Source: Perilla frutescens (taxonomy: Eukaryota; Streptophyta; Magnoliopsida; Lamiales; Lamiaceae). Taken from it: a DNA stretch of 64,000 bases. The stretch spans positions 71,126,317-71,190,316 of the forward strand of contig BRKX01000001.1 of assembly GCA_026008535.1 (NCBI GenBank), read 5' to 3'. The notes beneath the pieces are model-generated. The model was not told where the DNA came from and searched no databases. It saw only the letters and a list, made by a program, of their open reading frames with translations. The position numbers were made by a program, and so were the translations under genes. Positions 24,933 to 37,741 of the stretch are shown here, piece by piece (position 1 is the first letter of the stretch; each line of letters opens with the position of its first letter).

Positions 24933-25152
24933 AGAAACAAAATCAAGAACAAGAAGTCAAAAGCTACATTTCCACTACGCACAATGCATGCACAAGCACA
25001 GCCATTAAATCGGCCAGAAACAGAAATTCTTACTTCTTCTTCTCAGTTTTGTGGAGCACAAGAAATGCAGCTCCAAAAGCGCCTCTTCCAATCTGCTCGA
25101 CTACTTCATAATCTTCCATTTTCGACTTGGAATCCCAATTCTCCGACTCCAT
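21173..25152 (-). CDS. NIMA-related (NEK) serine/threonine protein kinase, plant NEK5/6 type
   Basis: Thirteen coding exons: 25034-25152, 24496-24562, 24192-24257, 24019-24065, 23835-23880, 23664-23744, 23536-23578, 23396-23445, 22860-22941, 22730-22779, 22556-22629, 22418-22469 and 21173-22333. They sum to 1938 nt (645 residues). An in-frame ATG at 25173 would add seven residues. The kinase domain spans about 16-270: Gly loop GRGAFG (22-27), Lys44, HRDLK (138-142, catalytic Asp140), DFG (158-160), activation loop [11 protein letters not shown]. The tail (270-645) is acidic and Ser-rich and ends in a predicted helix ([15 protein letters not shown]). Plant NEKs phosphorylate tubulin and control cell expansion and microtubules. 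Numbering of NEK5 and NEK6 differs between sources, so no symbol is given. Exon 2 uses a weak GTTTTG donor. All frames join without damage. Confidence 0.93.
24870..24933. repeat. Compound (CT)n(CA)n microsatellite in NEK intron 1
   Basis: About 19 CT units run directly into about 13 CA units inside the first NEK intron (24563-25033). It is likely polymorphic. Confidence 0.95.
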
Positions 25153-25173
25153 CAAGCCCTTCAAATCCCACAT

Positions 25174-25978
25174 TTTTCAGCTAAAGATTCAATCTTTAAG
25201 CAAAATTAATCTGTAACTGAACTCACCCTGCTTAAAATTCAAGCTAGAAACTTGAGATTCCACACTTTGACCTCCGCTAAAAGGGACCAATTAATGAAAG
25301 CAGAAATCTTGGGTTTCTTCAAGCTGAAGAACCCTTCAAAGTTTGGCTCTTGAATTTAATGGAAGTAATTATAACCCTCTGACGCTATGACAAAATGAAG
25401 GTGTAAAGTTACGTGATACAATTATGGCACTACGCTGCAACAAATATAGTGTGTGTGTGTGTGTGTGTGTGTTTGAGGGTGGGGTTGGGGGTTATGGGTA
25501 GTTGGTGTTTTGTTTAGAGAGAGAAGAAGCACTGAAGCAAGCCAAGAGGTAAGTACAATTATATATATATTAGATAATCGCAGTGTTGATTATTGCAGAA
25601 ACCCAGAATTAGCAATATTATACTATTTGTTATAGGGAATCAGATTGTGATCATGAAAATTAGTTCTTTTGCATCTTCTTTTTTTTTTTTTTTTTTTAAT
25701 TTAGGAAAACTAAAACTTATTTATTGCGCTCTGGAAGTCAGTCGATCTAATTAACACCAACGACAGAGAGTAACATGACTAGTAAAACGTTGAAAACGAT
25801 AATGAAAGTTCATCGTTTTAGACTAATCTTTTATTGCTTTTAGGAATTTTATGCCATTCTTGATTTAATAATTATTTGTTGAATTTCTTTGCTTATGCCC
25901 TCTGTGAAGTCTTTCACACACAACCGCACTCTTAGTGTTATAAATTTATAATATTTGGAGAGAGAGGGGGGGGGGGGG

Positions 25979-26026
<48 letters not shown>

Positions 26027-27654
26027 AGATGGGAGAGTGAATGATGGGTGCAGAAGAGCAAGATAGGGAGGGCCAAGAAAGTTTGCTTGTATTTGCAGAA
26101 TCATGGAATAATTGATTCTTTCACACTGGTTAATTTTTATTTTATTATTTATTTCCAAAGATGAATACAGTTACAATGTCACCATCCTTACCTAAAGTCA
26201 TTCAAAATTTTAGAAATTACCCAATCTATACCCTTTAAATTTTATATTACCTGTATAAGGAAAAACTATATTTTCTATTAGATTCTTTTTCTCCCCAAAA
26301 AAGGTAGTTATATATTGAGCAAACACAGTGGAATGCCAGGAAAATCTATCTTGCTTAGACAATTTTGAGGAGCTTTTTATAAGAAACTAAAATCTATGTT
26401 AGATGTTGTTTATTTTTGCCACCTATATAAGTTTGTATTTTTATATCTCAAGGTCTTTAGATTAAAACCCGTCATATAGGACTTGCTCGGTATTTTTTAT
26501 TTCTCATTCAAAATTTACAGACTATACGAAGCGCGCTCATAAATAGTTGTTGTAAACTTATTGATATCACATAAAATATCTAATGAATTTTCACGCCCTA
26601 ATTTTTTTTTTATATCATAATGAATTTCTTTATTAATATAATCTCTTTTTTTTATCCGGTCAAAATAATAATTATATATTTAACCTGTTGGAAGCAATTT
26701 TTCACCTTGGCTAGTACTAGTAACAAAAAATTCCCTAAAAAGGAGGAAAAAAAATTAATGATACTATTATAATTTTGCTAAAGGCTCTTTATGAATAATT
26801 AAGCAAACCCCACCACTAACAACCAGTAAATAAATAATAAAGTCGAAAGTTGTACAAATATTCCAACACAATGCATTATTATTTTGTTAATAGTGAATAC
26901 ATATATTAGCTAGATAGAAGTTGGGCTGTTAATAAAACATAATCAATAGTGATAAAGGCAAAGTTCGAGGACCCCATGTTTAATTATAGAAAACTATATG
27001 TTATCTTGCAAATTGATGCGTGTATTTGTTTGAGTGTGCGTGTTAACCACCAAATTTAATTAAATGGCATTAATTGCCTTTGCTCATTGCATTTGATTTG
27101 ACATTATTTGACTTGATTCGATCATATTTTTATAATATATAAAATCTTGTCCGACTATTTTTGGTATAATTTTATTATCATTAATGAGATATAATAAGAG
27201 ATGTTTTATCCAAGCGATGGCATCAAGCATATATATTTAAAATACATGGTGCATATTATTACTATATATTTTTGTTATTATTATATTTGATTTGATGGGC
27301 TTTTTTTATGAAGACTTCTAATAAAACTCAATCCAAGAAAAATGTTTTTAGCTAGCCAATAATCGAAGAAGACCCCCTACATGAATGAGTAGGTGGGGAA
27401 AGTAATCAATTAAATTAGGGTTGATCTAACTTTGCCCTAGAATTTGAGCGTATAAAATTGGAATAATTTTCTAAAAATAAATAAATATATATACACACAC
27501 ACACACACACACCATCCTGCCGTTACATTATCTAGGTTATTTATTTAAGCAGATAATTCATGTATCATAAATTTCTTTCTCTTTCGAATGCTCAATATGT
27601 CGTCATAATTTGGCAGTGCGCTCTCGATAATGCTCGTTATTCAATATTTTGGTC
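25174..27654. other. NEK leader/promoter and AT-rich spacer with microsatellites
   Basis: This includes the NEK 5' UTR and promoter, a (GT)n tract at 25449-25472, a poly-T run at about 25678-25698, and a G-run plus (GA)n tract at 25966-26022. An (AC)n tract lies near 27493-27511. No coding frame is supported. Confidence 0.5.
25966..26022. repeat. Poly-G run fused to (GA)n microsatellite
   Basis: Fifteen to sixteen consecutive G are followed by about 20 GA units, in sequence upstream of the NEK gene. Confidence 0.95.
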
Positions 27655-28646
27655 AAATAATTAAAGGAAAAGGCTAAACGGCTCAAATTGTTCCGCACAA
27701 TAGTGGTAAAATTATAATATAAAAACAAAAAATTATGTTAAATGACTAACTTATCCTATTAGCATTATCGTTAGTATCTTAAATTAAATCATGCGTGATT
27801 AAATACAAGTTTTATTAATTGTTATAATATCTGAATTAGATTCTTATATAAGTAAAATACAAAAATTAAGTATATTATTTAATAATATATTATATATATG
27901 CTTTGTTTATATATATGATCTAGAATGAATGCTCTTTTTAGTCCGAGTCATCCGTTTAGTTTTAAATATATTATTTGACATCAAATTGGTACTTCATCAA
28001 ATATTTTTTATTTTTTATTGGCATATCTTGACAAACTATATAATATTAACAAGCAAGAGTAACATATTAAAAACCGTAACTAAGCATACTGAAATAAAGT
28101 ATATTTGAGTTTTATTAATTTAGAGTACAAAATATGTTACTGTCAATCCAAAATTTGATAGATGAAATTATTAATTTAATTAGAACTTAAATTATTGAAA
28201 CCATTTATATATATATATATATAGCTTCCAAAACTTTATTGAAGTTTTATTATATTCAGGGCCAAAATGATAGATTAATAGCCGTCCAATTTTCATTCTT
28301 TTTATTTATTTTTAATAATTTCCTATCAAATTTAATGGATAATTTGTAAAGTTATTTTCATTGAAAAATAACACAAAAAAAAAAATAATCTAAACATTTT
28401 CTCCTAAAATAATATAAAAGGACGTACATTAATACCTCAATTTTTTTATGTGCTTGTCATCATTCATAATGCATTGTTGAACATTTTACATTAAGGTTTC
28501 AAATGGGGGCAAGAGTTTCATTTATGTTCATTATTTGAAGTTAAAATTGTACCAGGAATAATAATGTATTTTTACATTAAAATTCTATTGAATATTGTTT
28601 TGTGCCGGAACAATTCGTGCTATTTAGCATTGTTCTTAAATTATTT
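27655..28646. mobile_element. Inverted-repeat element, about 1 kb, no recognised superfamily
   Basis: The left arm at 27655-27708 contains GGCTAAACGGCTCAAATTGT and the right arm at 28592-28646, reverse-complemented, contains TGCTAAATAGCACGAATTGT. Similarity continues outward to AAATAATT on both sides and inward to CCGnCACAA. The arms are about 50 bp and about 75-80 per cent alike by eye. I found no convincing target duplication, so the exact ends and class are open. Confidence 0.5.
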
Positions 28647-29587
28647 CCACATCTAATATGTCATCATACTAATTGCTATAATTGATCACTTCTCTTCTCC
28701 TAATTAAGTCATAATTGAGGTAAAATGTCAAGTTGGGAAAATGTTAGTTTTATTTTAACTGTAGAAAATTGGCTTTTTTTTTTTGGGTGGGACACAATTC
28801 TATTGTGGAAATGGCCCTCAAATGTCTGTTGGTGAACTGGTTATTGTCTTTTTATTTTTTAACACCCCAGAAAAACATTAATTTTTTTAAAAATGTGTCG
28901 GTAGAAAATTAATCGGCAGCCAGCCCATATTTCTTTTTGTATTATTATTATTCTTTATTTTATTTTAATGAGACATCATATATTCAACAATAAAATAAGT
29001 TGCATAACTTTAAAACATAGTGGCCCGTCGTCTTTAACTTCATTTCCCCCCTTCCAATAATTTTTCAGGTAAACTTTGAATTTTCCTCATAATTTATCAA
29101 TTAAGTTCACTAATCTATTATGTCACCGAACTTTTAGTAGTTCGACTTATAAATTTTGTTTATCGATGCATAAGAAAGGGCCAAGAGCTGGGCATTTTTA
29201 TTGTATTTGGATACTCTTTTTTTAATGAAGCCTAATCATTGTCTCTCGTGACATATATATGTATATATAAATGGAAGAATAAAATAGTAACGACTATAAT
29301 CATTTATCTTTCTCAATAATTATCATTTTTTTAAAAGAATCTTTCTAAATTCCCTTTCTAAAAGCTAAAAAACATAGGGTAATAGTATCTAAAAATAGTT
29401 GCATTTTCACCATTCCCTAGATGGACCTTTAATTAATCTATTTTATTTTGGTTGATCTTCCAAAATCAAAAGATGAAATTGGTAGCCAACCAAATGGTCC
29501 ACACAACCGCATTTCGTACGATACCAAGGCATCAGTTCTAATAGACTTATGAGCTATAAGCAATTCAAATAAAAATGAACATCTACA

Positions 29588-29651
<64 letters not shown>

Positions 29652-29958
29652 ATAATGTCAATCAACGTAAGATAACTAGAATCTAATCAAAATGCATCAC
29701 AATGTTATCAACCAACAAACAATCAATCAAATATAGTGGGTTTATCTCCAAAATCTTGATAATGATTGAAAAAAAAAAGTTATGAAAAGTCTAATCATGA
29801 GTAAATGGCAATATAGGTCATTTGAAGTTTAGACTTGGATGGCTGGACGCCAATGAAATCCATGTAGAAGATAGGCATCTTGGTTGGCATCGTAGAACAT
29901 CAATCATCAATTTTAGTTCACACACAAACTAAATTACTTTTATATAATATAATACTTA
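28647..29958. other. AT-rich spacer with a (CT)n tract
   Basis: No gene seen. A pure (CT)n tract of about 30 units lies at 29590-29648. Apparent open frames across it are Arg-Glu or Ser-Leu artefacts of the dinucleotide. Confidence 0.5.
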
Positions 29959-30600
29959 GGGCCAGTGTGGTTTGGGTGATGAACATAGTTTAGGTTGGAT
30001 TGATAATTTTATCTAGGTATATCACTTGTTTTGTTCGAATGATTGAAGTCCGATATTGATGACGAGCCGACTACAATCACTTATTTGAGTGATTATTGAT
30101 CAACCAAACACTTAAAAATTACCATATATCCTCATCTCAAATAAAAAATAAATTTTTATCTACATTATTTGTTGGATGACAAATAAAAATAATAACAATT
30201 TTAATAATTATTATAAGAATATTGATATATAAATATAATATTAATGTGTAATCAAAAGAGAAATTTCGAAGAAGAAACTATTTTAATTAATTATTTTTAT
30301 GCATTGATTAATTATTTTTGGTAAATTAATTTTGTGCCTCAATTATTTCCAATTTCTTGATTTCAATTATTTTTAAATAAAAAATACAACTTGAATAGTT
30401 ATAAATGAATATCTTATGTGAAGGGTAATTTATGTATTTTCCAACATTTTAATTGTAATCATTCAATCCAAACAGAATATTGACAATCTATCATAAATCA
30501 TTAAAATTATAATCAAACAATCTAAACACAAGATTATTTTTATCCAAATAGTGCAATCCTACTTTATTCTATCAATTTTATTTATCCCACAAACAAGGCC
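29959..30600. mobile_element. Tourist-like (PIF/Harbinger) MITE, 642 bp
   Basis: The ends are GGGCCAGTGTGGTTTGGG at 29959 and, reversed, GGCCTTGTTTGTGGGATAA from 30600. They are flanked by TTA on both sides (29956-29958 and 30601-30603), the 3-bp target duplication of PIF/Harbinger elements. The interior is AT-rich and non-coding. Confidence 0.65.
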
Positions 30601-31643
30601 TTAATAAATTATAGCTTAATAAAATAAATGATAACTTAATAAACATGCAATATCGGTATAAATTCTCTTTCATTTAGATCCTAGTTAAATCGACTCAAAT
30701 ACTCATTTCTGATCAAATTAAATCTCACAACCTTCTTATTTAGATATTGTAATATATATCAAAGTATCTATAGTGGATACATAACATATGAAAACAAACT
30801 CAATAACTCACACATTAAGTATTGTAACACTCTCAATTAGCCGCATGAGGTAGCCTAATCGATTTTAGTAATGACCTTATCAGTGAAATGTCACGAGTTC
30901 GAATTTCATCAATATACTAAATTAAAATACTTCTAATATGATGCAATTCAAATTAAGTGATACCATTTTAATCCAACACACTAGTCAAGTTGAGTCATAT
31001 AGAGTGACAGAGTGTACCATTAAATAATGACTGATATTTTTTCCTCGAAAAACATAGAATAAAATAAATGCCGGGGGTGGCAGTTGGGGCTGCGCCGGTC
31101 CGGGCCCATTAGGCTAATGGAAAAAAAGCACCGGATCAGAGCGGACCATGAGTTTAGTGTATTTTTGCAATTTTTTGAATTAAGTGACCGCCCTATTCAG
31201 GTCACTCTCTATTTCCGGCTGGTCGGGTTAAAATTGACATCCCTAGCCACTACTAAGCCAAAATCTTTAGCTGTTAGAAAATGGGCCTCACTCTCTATAA
31301 CCCCTCAGTCTCTATACACGGCCCATTTTTCTATTTTGGGATTTGTTGTTGGAACCTATTAAGCAGCCCAAATATGCTTTCCCTCTCTCTTAATGGAAAG
31401 AGCCCATTATTATAATTCTTGAAAAATAAAAATAAATGTAGAAGAAGAAGAAGAAGAAGAAGAAGAAGAAGAAGAAGAAGAAGAAGAAGAAGAGGGCCCA
31501 TTATTCTGTGCTTATTATTTTTAGCATTGAACTATATTCCTGTCTAAAATGTTGGCTTCGTGAAGTCTCATTTTTCAAACGGTGAGAATCATTTAGTTTT
31601 TAGCCTTAGGAGGAGATGTTGACACGTAAGTTTCGTTCATAAG
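30601..31643. other. Spacer with possible MITE debris and a (GAA)n tract
   Basis: GGGGGTGGCAGTTGGGGCTG at 31074 and GACATCCCTA near 31236-31245 look like worn hAT-type ends but lack a target duplication. A trinucleotide (GAA)n tract of about 18 units lies at 31439-31494. No gene seen. Confidence 0.4.
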
Positions 31644-31988
31644 CATCGTTGCAAAATGCGGTGTACTCAGTGCTCTTGTGCGAATGGGCCGTCTAGGCGA
31701 AATCGTTCGACGATTACGTGGTCGAGTTCCTTCTATGCGGCCAAATTTCATTTTAAAAAAATAATTTTTAATATATTAATTTGAACTTTCAATATTTGTT
31801 TTATTTTAGATTTTAGATGATTTAAACTTTAATTGATATTATTTAGAATGTTAAGATTTATGAATTTATACATGATTTTTTCTATATTTGTTAAGAAATA
31901 TATAAAATAATAAAATAACCGTCTAGGCGTTCCGGGCGCTAAGCCCCTTCGGCCGCCCGACTAGCGGCTAGCGCCTTCTGCAACCTTG
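31644..31988. mobile_element. hAT-type MITE, 345 bp
   Basis: The ends are CATCGTTGCAAAATGCGG and, reversed, CAAGGTTGCAGAAGGCGC. The 8-bp flanks TTCATAAG (31636-31643) and CTCATAAG (31989-31996) differ at one base, as expected for a hAT target duplication. GC-rich subterminal segments (GGCCGTCTAGGCG and CCGTCTAGGCGTTCCGGGCG) contrast with an AT-rich centre. Confidence 0.75.
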
Positions 31989-32699
31989 CTCATAAGTTTG
32001 CAAATCGTATAGGAGAGACAAAATGGGTTCGAGTGAGATAATTATCTTTTTTGAAAATATAGACAAAATATCTCTAAATTCGTCCGAATGAATTTGAAAA
32101 TTTGAAATTGATCTTTGACAAAATGATCAAATGGTGAGAAATGAGTCATTTATGTTAGGCATCCACGTTTAACATTAAGATGTAGCCCACAACATTTATA
32201 TGGTTCGATTGCTTTTCAAATCGTTCGATTTATAACCCTAACTAACTAATAACTTTTTCCTTTCCATCACCATTTGGCGATAGAGACTTACGCAACACTT
32301 AACACTTAATCATGAATTATATATTTTTCTTATTTCATTTTATTTTTAAGACGATGAAAAATAATTGAAGATCAAGCCCATTACAAAGAACTATACAAAT
32401 TAATATTTTGCTAAGTTGGTATCAACTACATCGCTATTAGGTATAGATTTTTAATCTTGATTCTTGAAAAGTGGCCCATGAGGCCACGTAATTTATAGCT
32501 TTGGCTTCTTCGGTATATAATTTATTTTATTTATTTCTCAAATCTAATTTGTATTAAACATTAGAGGGTTCTAGTTCGACTTTTATAAAAAAATAATTAT
32601 ATTGATGTCGTGACATCTAAGTATAATCAATTTATATGAATATGACGTGATTATATAATGGATTAGATGTAATTAATGTTATTACAAATAGCTCGTGAT

Positions 32700-32821
32700 T
32701 TTTTTTTACTTTACTCACACACCCAACTGTGTGGTATTGAGGAGATTCGAACCTATGACCTCTGGTCACCAAGCAACCTCACTCCAATACTCCATCACTA
32801 GGTAATCTCCACCGGAACTAG
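32700..32821 (-). mobile_element. tRNA-derived SINE with target duplication
   Basis: On the minus strand, a box A-like TACCTAGTGATGGAG is followed by a near-perfect box B, GGTTCGAATCTCC. It ends in a short A-rich tail (T-run at 32699-32708 on +). The flanks ATAGCTCGTGAT (32688-32699) and ATAGCTCATGAT (32822-32833) form a 12-bp target duplication with one mismatch. The size of about 120 bp suits a short plant SINE. It is not a tRNA gene because no cloverleaf can be drawn from it. Confidence 0.8.
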
Positions 32822-32833
32822 ATAGCTCATGAT

Positions 32834-34974
32834 TATAGGTTTATTATTTTAAAACTCTTTCACAAACATCTGTATTGGATTATAATTATTAACTTACAAG
32901 GACCAGTTAGACTGTATTTGTGTATGTAGGAATGTAGGAAACGATTTCATGGTAAATAACTGCATTTGTAAATGTTAAAAAGTTACGAAAAACAGAAGGC
33001 ATCTGAGGTGATGATATTTTATTTATTTATTTATAAATATCGTACGAATATATATTTAATGAACCCTATGCTAAAAACGCAATAAAAAAACATCCTTATG
33101 CTAATTATATAAAGAAAAGAAAAACATATAATCTGCAACAAATAAAATTATATTAGGAATTTAAGTCTGAAGCATCCCACTCGTTGCAACTTACAAATTA
33201 AATGCGCAACATGTGTGGTACAGCTAATTTATTATGCTCCAGATTTAGTTGTAAATACCTATCACATTATTTATAGATAATTATTTATTTTCATGTTAAT
33301 TTTAACCCATTTACTTTTTTTTAATTTTTTTTTTTATTAACACATGGTTTCATACTTTCATGAGTCAGCGTAATGTTTGGTTCGATCAATCTTGGGAAAT
33401 CCCCAAAATCTTGCTATTGGAATAACATGGAGATTTGGAGAAAGAGAGATCTCCATTCTTTTACAAAAATAAATAAAAATATAAAAGCACCAGTAAAATT
33501 AAGAATTAATATCGATACTAGTCTACTTTGAAATACAGACGTAGATTATAAGTATTAAATCTAATCAAAATCAACTTTTAATATTTTTAATGTATATAAC
33601 TTAAAGGGCCCAAAATTACCGATTAATAATAGTTATGATAAAATAATATGATAATGCTTAATTTTGTTTATATTGCATAAATAAGTTAACGCGTATATTA
33701 ATTGTCCCTTTCATGTGTGATAACTGATTACATTACACTGTATTTTTTTTAAAGACATGATTATATTATTACGTTAATATGTATGATTTGGGCTATATCA
33801 AAATAAATTTACAGCACCAAAACAATAATTGTTTGGTTAATGTAATTCTTCTTTTTTTTTTTTTTTGGAATGAATGTAATGCAGTTTTTAATGGATGGAA
33901 TCCGTAATTATTTGGATGGAATATTGGAATCCATATTGGATTGTCTTGATTCAATAAATACAATTAAAGTTTTAGTTGTTTTGTCAGATTTGACTTCTAA
34001 ATTATATTTAAATTGAATCATATTCAGTTTATCAGAATCATCAGATTGATAAAGTATGATACAATTTTACTTGGTTAAACATACCATACCATAATATTAC
34101 GCAGCCTATATGAACTTTTAATTATCGATCAATATATTAGCACATCATTTATTTAATATATATATATATTTATTTTTTCCCAATATTCTTAATTCATAAG
34201 AATTTTACTCTTTTACTAAATATTGGATATTTTTCTTAGAAAACTTTTTAAATTATTTTAGTATCGTATATGTTTAAATTTCATTATATTGCCTAATTAA
34301 CTATATATAAACAATTAACTGCGTGTGTGTGTATTTAATTTCTTTGAACTGTACTATTTGAAGAAAGTTAAATGCGACATATAAATGAATCTTTTGATAT
34401 AATTTGACAAAAGCTCCTAATTTATACACAGCTCTAATTTTCATTAATTAATTAATATTTATATTACAACTGGGCTCTCGTTTACATTTCAATTCATCAT
34501 AAGTGACAAAATTATCCCATGCCGGATCATCCTACAATAACATTAATTAATCTTAAATTATTAGTTATGATAATTCAACTCTGTAACGCGTTCAGACACA
34601 TAATGATTAAGCATATACTGAAGTCAAATTTAATTAATTTTATAACTAAGAGTTACTTTTATACACTCACATATACATATCACATAAAATTACGGTGGAA
34701 CTTTTACTATTTTCTACTTGTGATGATAATATGGTATGTATATGAAAAAGTTAGTATTTTAGATTTAATAACTTATCACGCTGTTGTCACTATAATACAC
34801 ATAATAGCATATTTTTTTAATCGTATCGTGTCAGTATAATTTTTTTATATACATATAAAACGCATATATTTATAATATCATGTTTGGATTGAACTTATTA
34901 TATCATAATTGCGTTGGCACGAAACATAATATGATTAAACGTGTTCATAATCGTATGTGAAATAATACCATGAA

Positions 34975-35009
<35 letters not shown>

Positions 35010-35277
35010 GCTGTGACAATTAGACAATATTAAGTATCCCATTAAAAAAAAAAGATAATATTCAATAATAAATCACAAAAACAAGACTTCCCAATAATAA
35101 ATTAATGCTCCCGCAGTGGCAGAAGGGTAAGAAGAGAGTTTGGTGAGGGCATTTTGAGTAATTTCCACCGACTCTCTTTCTAATTCCTTACTGTCACCTT
35201 TTTTTCCTGATTTTGAATAATATTTAAGTACAGATACAACGGAATAAAATAAAATCATAATTCAATATCAAGGCTTT

Positions 35278-35279
<2 letters not shown>
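32834..35279. other. AT-rich gene desert upstream of the SAP gene
   Basis: No supported gene. It contains poly-T runs, an (AT)n tract at 34982-35009, and the presumed SAP promoter near the right end. Open frames such as 34519-34839 are AT-rich chance frames without splice or motif support. Confidence 0.45.
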
Positions 35280-35309
<30 letters not shown>

Positions 35310-35399
35310 CCCCTCCTCTCTGTTTCTCTCTCTCCTCCCTTTCTCTCTTCACCTCTCAAATTGCTCCAATTATCTCTTAGATTAAGTATTTAGATTAAG
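35280..35399 (+). other. Predicted 5'-UTR exon of the SAP gene with CT-rich leader
   Basis: A (CT)n tract at 35284-35309 and further CT-rich sequence typical of plant leaders precede a donor (GATTAAG/GTATTATT, GT at 35400-35401). With the acceptor at 37209-37210 this makes a 5'-UTR intron of about 1.8 kb. A 5'-UTR intron with an intronless reading frame is a common layout for plant A20/AN1 genes. The exon start is not determined. Confidence 0.5.
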
Positions 35400-37222
35400 G
35401 TATTATTTACGCTTGTTTGCAGTTTAATTCTCACTTTTTTCCATTATATTAGACTTAGATTCAGTGATCTGCGCAAGGGTTCTTTGTATTTTCTTGTAAA
35501 AATTGAATCTTTTGCCTTCCGCTCCCTTCTTTATTGTTGCTTTTCTTGTGGGTCAGGAAATATATAATATAAAATATTGCTCGAATTTTCTAAGTTAAGA
35601 TCGCCCTAACGCCTCTTTGTTATCAATTTGAAGGTGACATTTCCCTTGAGTTTTTGCTTGGGTTCGTGCCTTTGTTTTTATTTCATGTATTTTTTTTGTT
35701 AGGAGTTCGATGTGATGCTCGATTTTTTTTGTGAAACTGTGATTGATTCGTAAAGTTTGATTTTTTATGGAGTAATTGGTTTCCTTTTTGGAGTTTATTA
35801 GATGGTTGAAGTTTTTTAGGTTATGGGTAAAGGTTTATTCTGCTTGATATAAATTGTGGGTTTGATATATTTGGCTTCAACACTCCACGAATTTATGGGA
35901 ATTGAAAAGTTTGAATTTTTTTAGATGTTTTATGATTTATGGGTTTATGTTGTGATAAATTAAATCAAGGTCATGTTGTTTTCTCGTATTGAATTGTGTT
36001 GTTTGGCCTTTGTAAGAGAAGGCTTTCAAGAAAATTGGATCAATTTGGCCTTGTTCTTTACTTTATTGCTGATATTTCCTTATTTGATTATAAAATATAA
36101 GTGATATCTTTTTATTTTTTTCTCAAGGAAGATTATTTGGGTAGTAAATTTAGTAGCTACGTAAATTGGAAAAACGATCGTTGCACTCTGGTCTTACTCC
36201 TTTTTTATGTTTTATAATAGATTATTGGATAAATTATATTGAATGATATGATTTGGAATGTGTATCATTTGAAGGTGCGATTTTGGGTTATGGTCATGGA
36301 TGCGTCTTATGTTATGGGATGAGGAATTATATATAGTGAATGATAAATGTGACAACCGGGTGAATTTCTAAGTTAGGGTCTTTGTTGAGCACTATTTATT
36401 GATATTTTTATTGTTATTCGTCTGGCTATGGTTGTGCTCTTGAAAATGTGGCCAAGTTTATTAACTAGTCACATATAGAGTATTGTATCTCACTCGGGGG
36501 CATATATGTTTATCTAAACATATGTATCTAGGTAGTTTCTTTGAAATATCTGTTTCAATTTCTAGATAGGATAGTGCTTTAATATTTTCATGCTCTATTG
36601 AAATCGATAATTGGCGGTTAGGTTGCCTATATGCGGTCGTGGATATGATTAGGGTACCCTCTTCAAAACCTATTTCTTGCTGTATTAGATGTGAGATGGG
36701 CCAAAACAAGTCACTTTCTTTTCCTTATGATAACAATCTGTAGTTTTCCATCAGTTTTTTGGATGTGGTGGTCTAATGTTGTTCGCTTCACTACAATGAC
36801 CTCCTTTATGGTTTTGGAATTGCATAAGATCTAAGTCATCGCTTGGTACATAAATTGCACAATTAAGTCGCACACATGCGCAAGTCAGAACGTGTTTCAA
36901 ATGTTTCGTGCTCTTTACTTTCCTGGGCAGTTGTTTGTTGAAAAACTTGAAAATAAACTCTAATATCTATGTCGTTGCTTTTTTGAAGCATCGTCAGCTT
37001 CTTCTCTCCTCTTGCCCCCTCTCTTCATTGAATGGAGAAACTAAAAGATTGACATGTAAGCAAGATTGATAGGCAATGCTTGTAGTTGCGTGCACCTTTT
37101 GCTCTCTTGATGTCATCTGTTATAGGACTCTCCTTGGCTAAGGTCCGTGTTCACGGTATAGTTGGATATAAAACCTTCTCATGTTCGTCTCTTGTCTTGG
37201 TAAATTGCAGGAACTTGGATAG

Positions 37223-37741
37223 ATGGAGTCTACGAAGGAGACAGGCTGCCAAGCTCCAGAAGGCCCGATTCTTTGCATCAACAACTGTGGCTTCTTCGGA
37301 AGTGCGGCCACCATGAATATGTGCTCAAAGTGCCATAAGGACATGGTATTGAAACAGCAGCAGGCCAAGCTTGCTGCAGAATCCATTGAGAGCATGGTTA
37401 ATGGCAGCTCAAGTAGCAACCTGAAAGAGCCTCTTCCTGCTGATGCTGTGATCGTGGAAGCCGCACCAGTTGAACTAAAAATCGAGTCTCCCAGACGAAC
37501 CCCTGATTTGGTGCCAGGCCAGAGCTCGGAGATGAAGCCAAAGGAGGGACCAAATAGGTGCACCACTTGCCGGAAGCGTGTGGGTTTGACTGGATTCAGT
37601 TGCAGGTGTGGGAACCTTTTCTGCTTGGTTCATCGCTACTCGGACAAGCACGAATGCCCGTTTGACTACCGGTCGGCCGCTCAGGATGCCATAGCGAAAG
37701 CGAATCCACTCGTTAAAGCCGATAAGCTCGACAAGATCTGA
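37223..37741 (+). CDS. A20/AN1 zinc-finger stress-associated protein (SAP)
   Basis: This is an intronless 172-codon frame whose ATG lies 13 nt after a TTGCAG acceptor. An N-terminal A20 finger has Cys18, Cys22, Cys34 and Cys37 ([20 protein letters not shown]). A variable Ser/Pro linker (45-110) follows. The C-terminal AN1 finger uses Cys113, Cys116, Cys127, Cys129, Cys134, His137, His143 and Cys145. Plant SAPs of this class bind ubiquitin through A20, may act as E3 ligases, and respond to cold, salt and drought. The length matches the family (about 160-175). All zinc ligands are present. This is the intact copy of a duplicated locus whose damaged twin is at 53611-53760. Confidence 0.95.
   Translation: MESTKETGCQAPEGPILCINNCGFFGSAATMNMCSKCHKDMVLKQQQAKLAAESIESMVNGSSSSNLKEPLPADAVIVEAAPVELKIESPRRTPDLVPGQSSEMKPKEGPNRCTTCRKRVGLTGFSCRCGNLFCLVHRYSDKHECPFDYRSAAQDAIAKANPLVKADKLDKI

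Noticed and set aside
25849..26158. Overlapping frames with Ser-Leu repeats
   Set aside because: They are translations of the G-run and GA microsatellite.
29438..29665. Arg-Glu repeat frame
   Set aside because: It is a translation of the CT/GA dinucleotide tract.
30838..30915. Second possible SINE (GAGTTCGAATTTC B-box-like motif)
   Set aside because: Box A and flanking duplications are not convincing. The same motif near 19652 also lacks context.
31084..31362. 92-codon plus-strand frame
   Set aside because: No motif, splice context or codon signal, and it overlaps worn MITE-like sequence.
32700..32821. Possible tRNA gene
   Set aside because: The box B is excellent but no acceptor stem or cloverleaf can be paired. 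The tail and target duplication identify a SINE.
34519..34839. 106-codon AT-rich frame
   Set aside because: Composition matches the surrounding desert. No domain or splice support.
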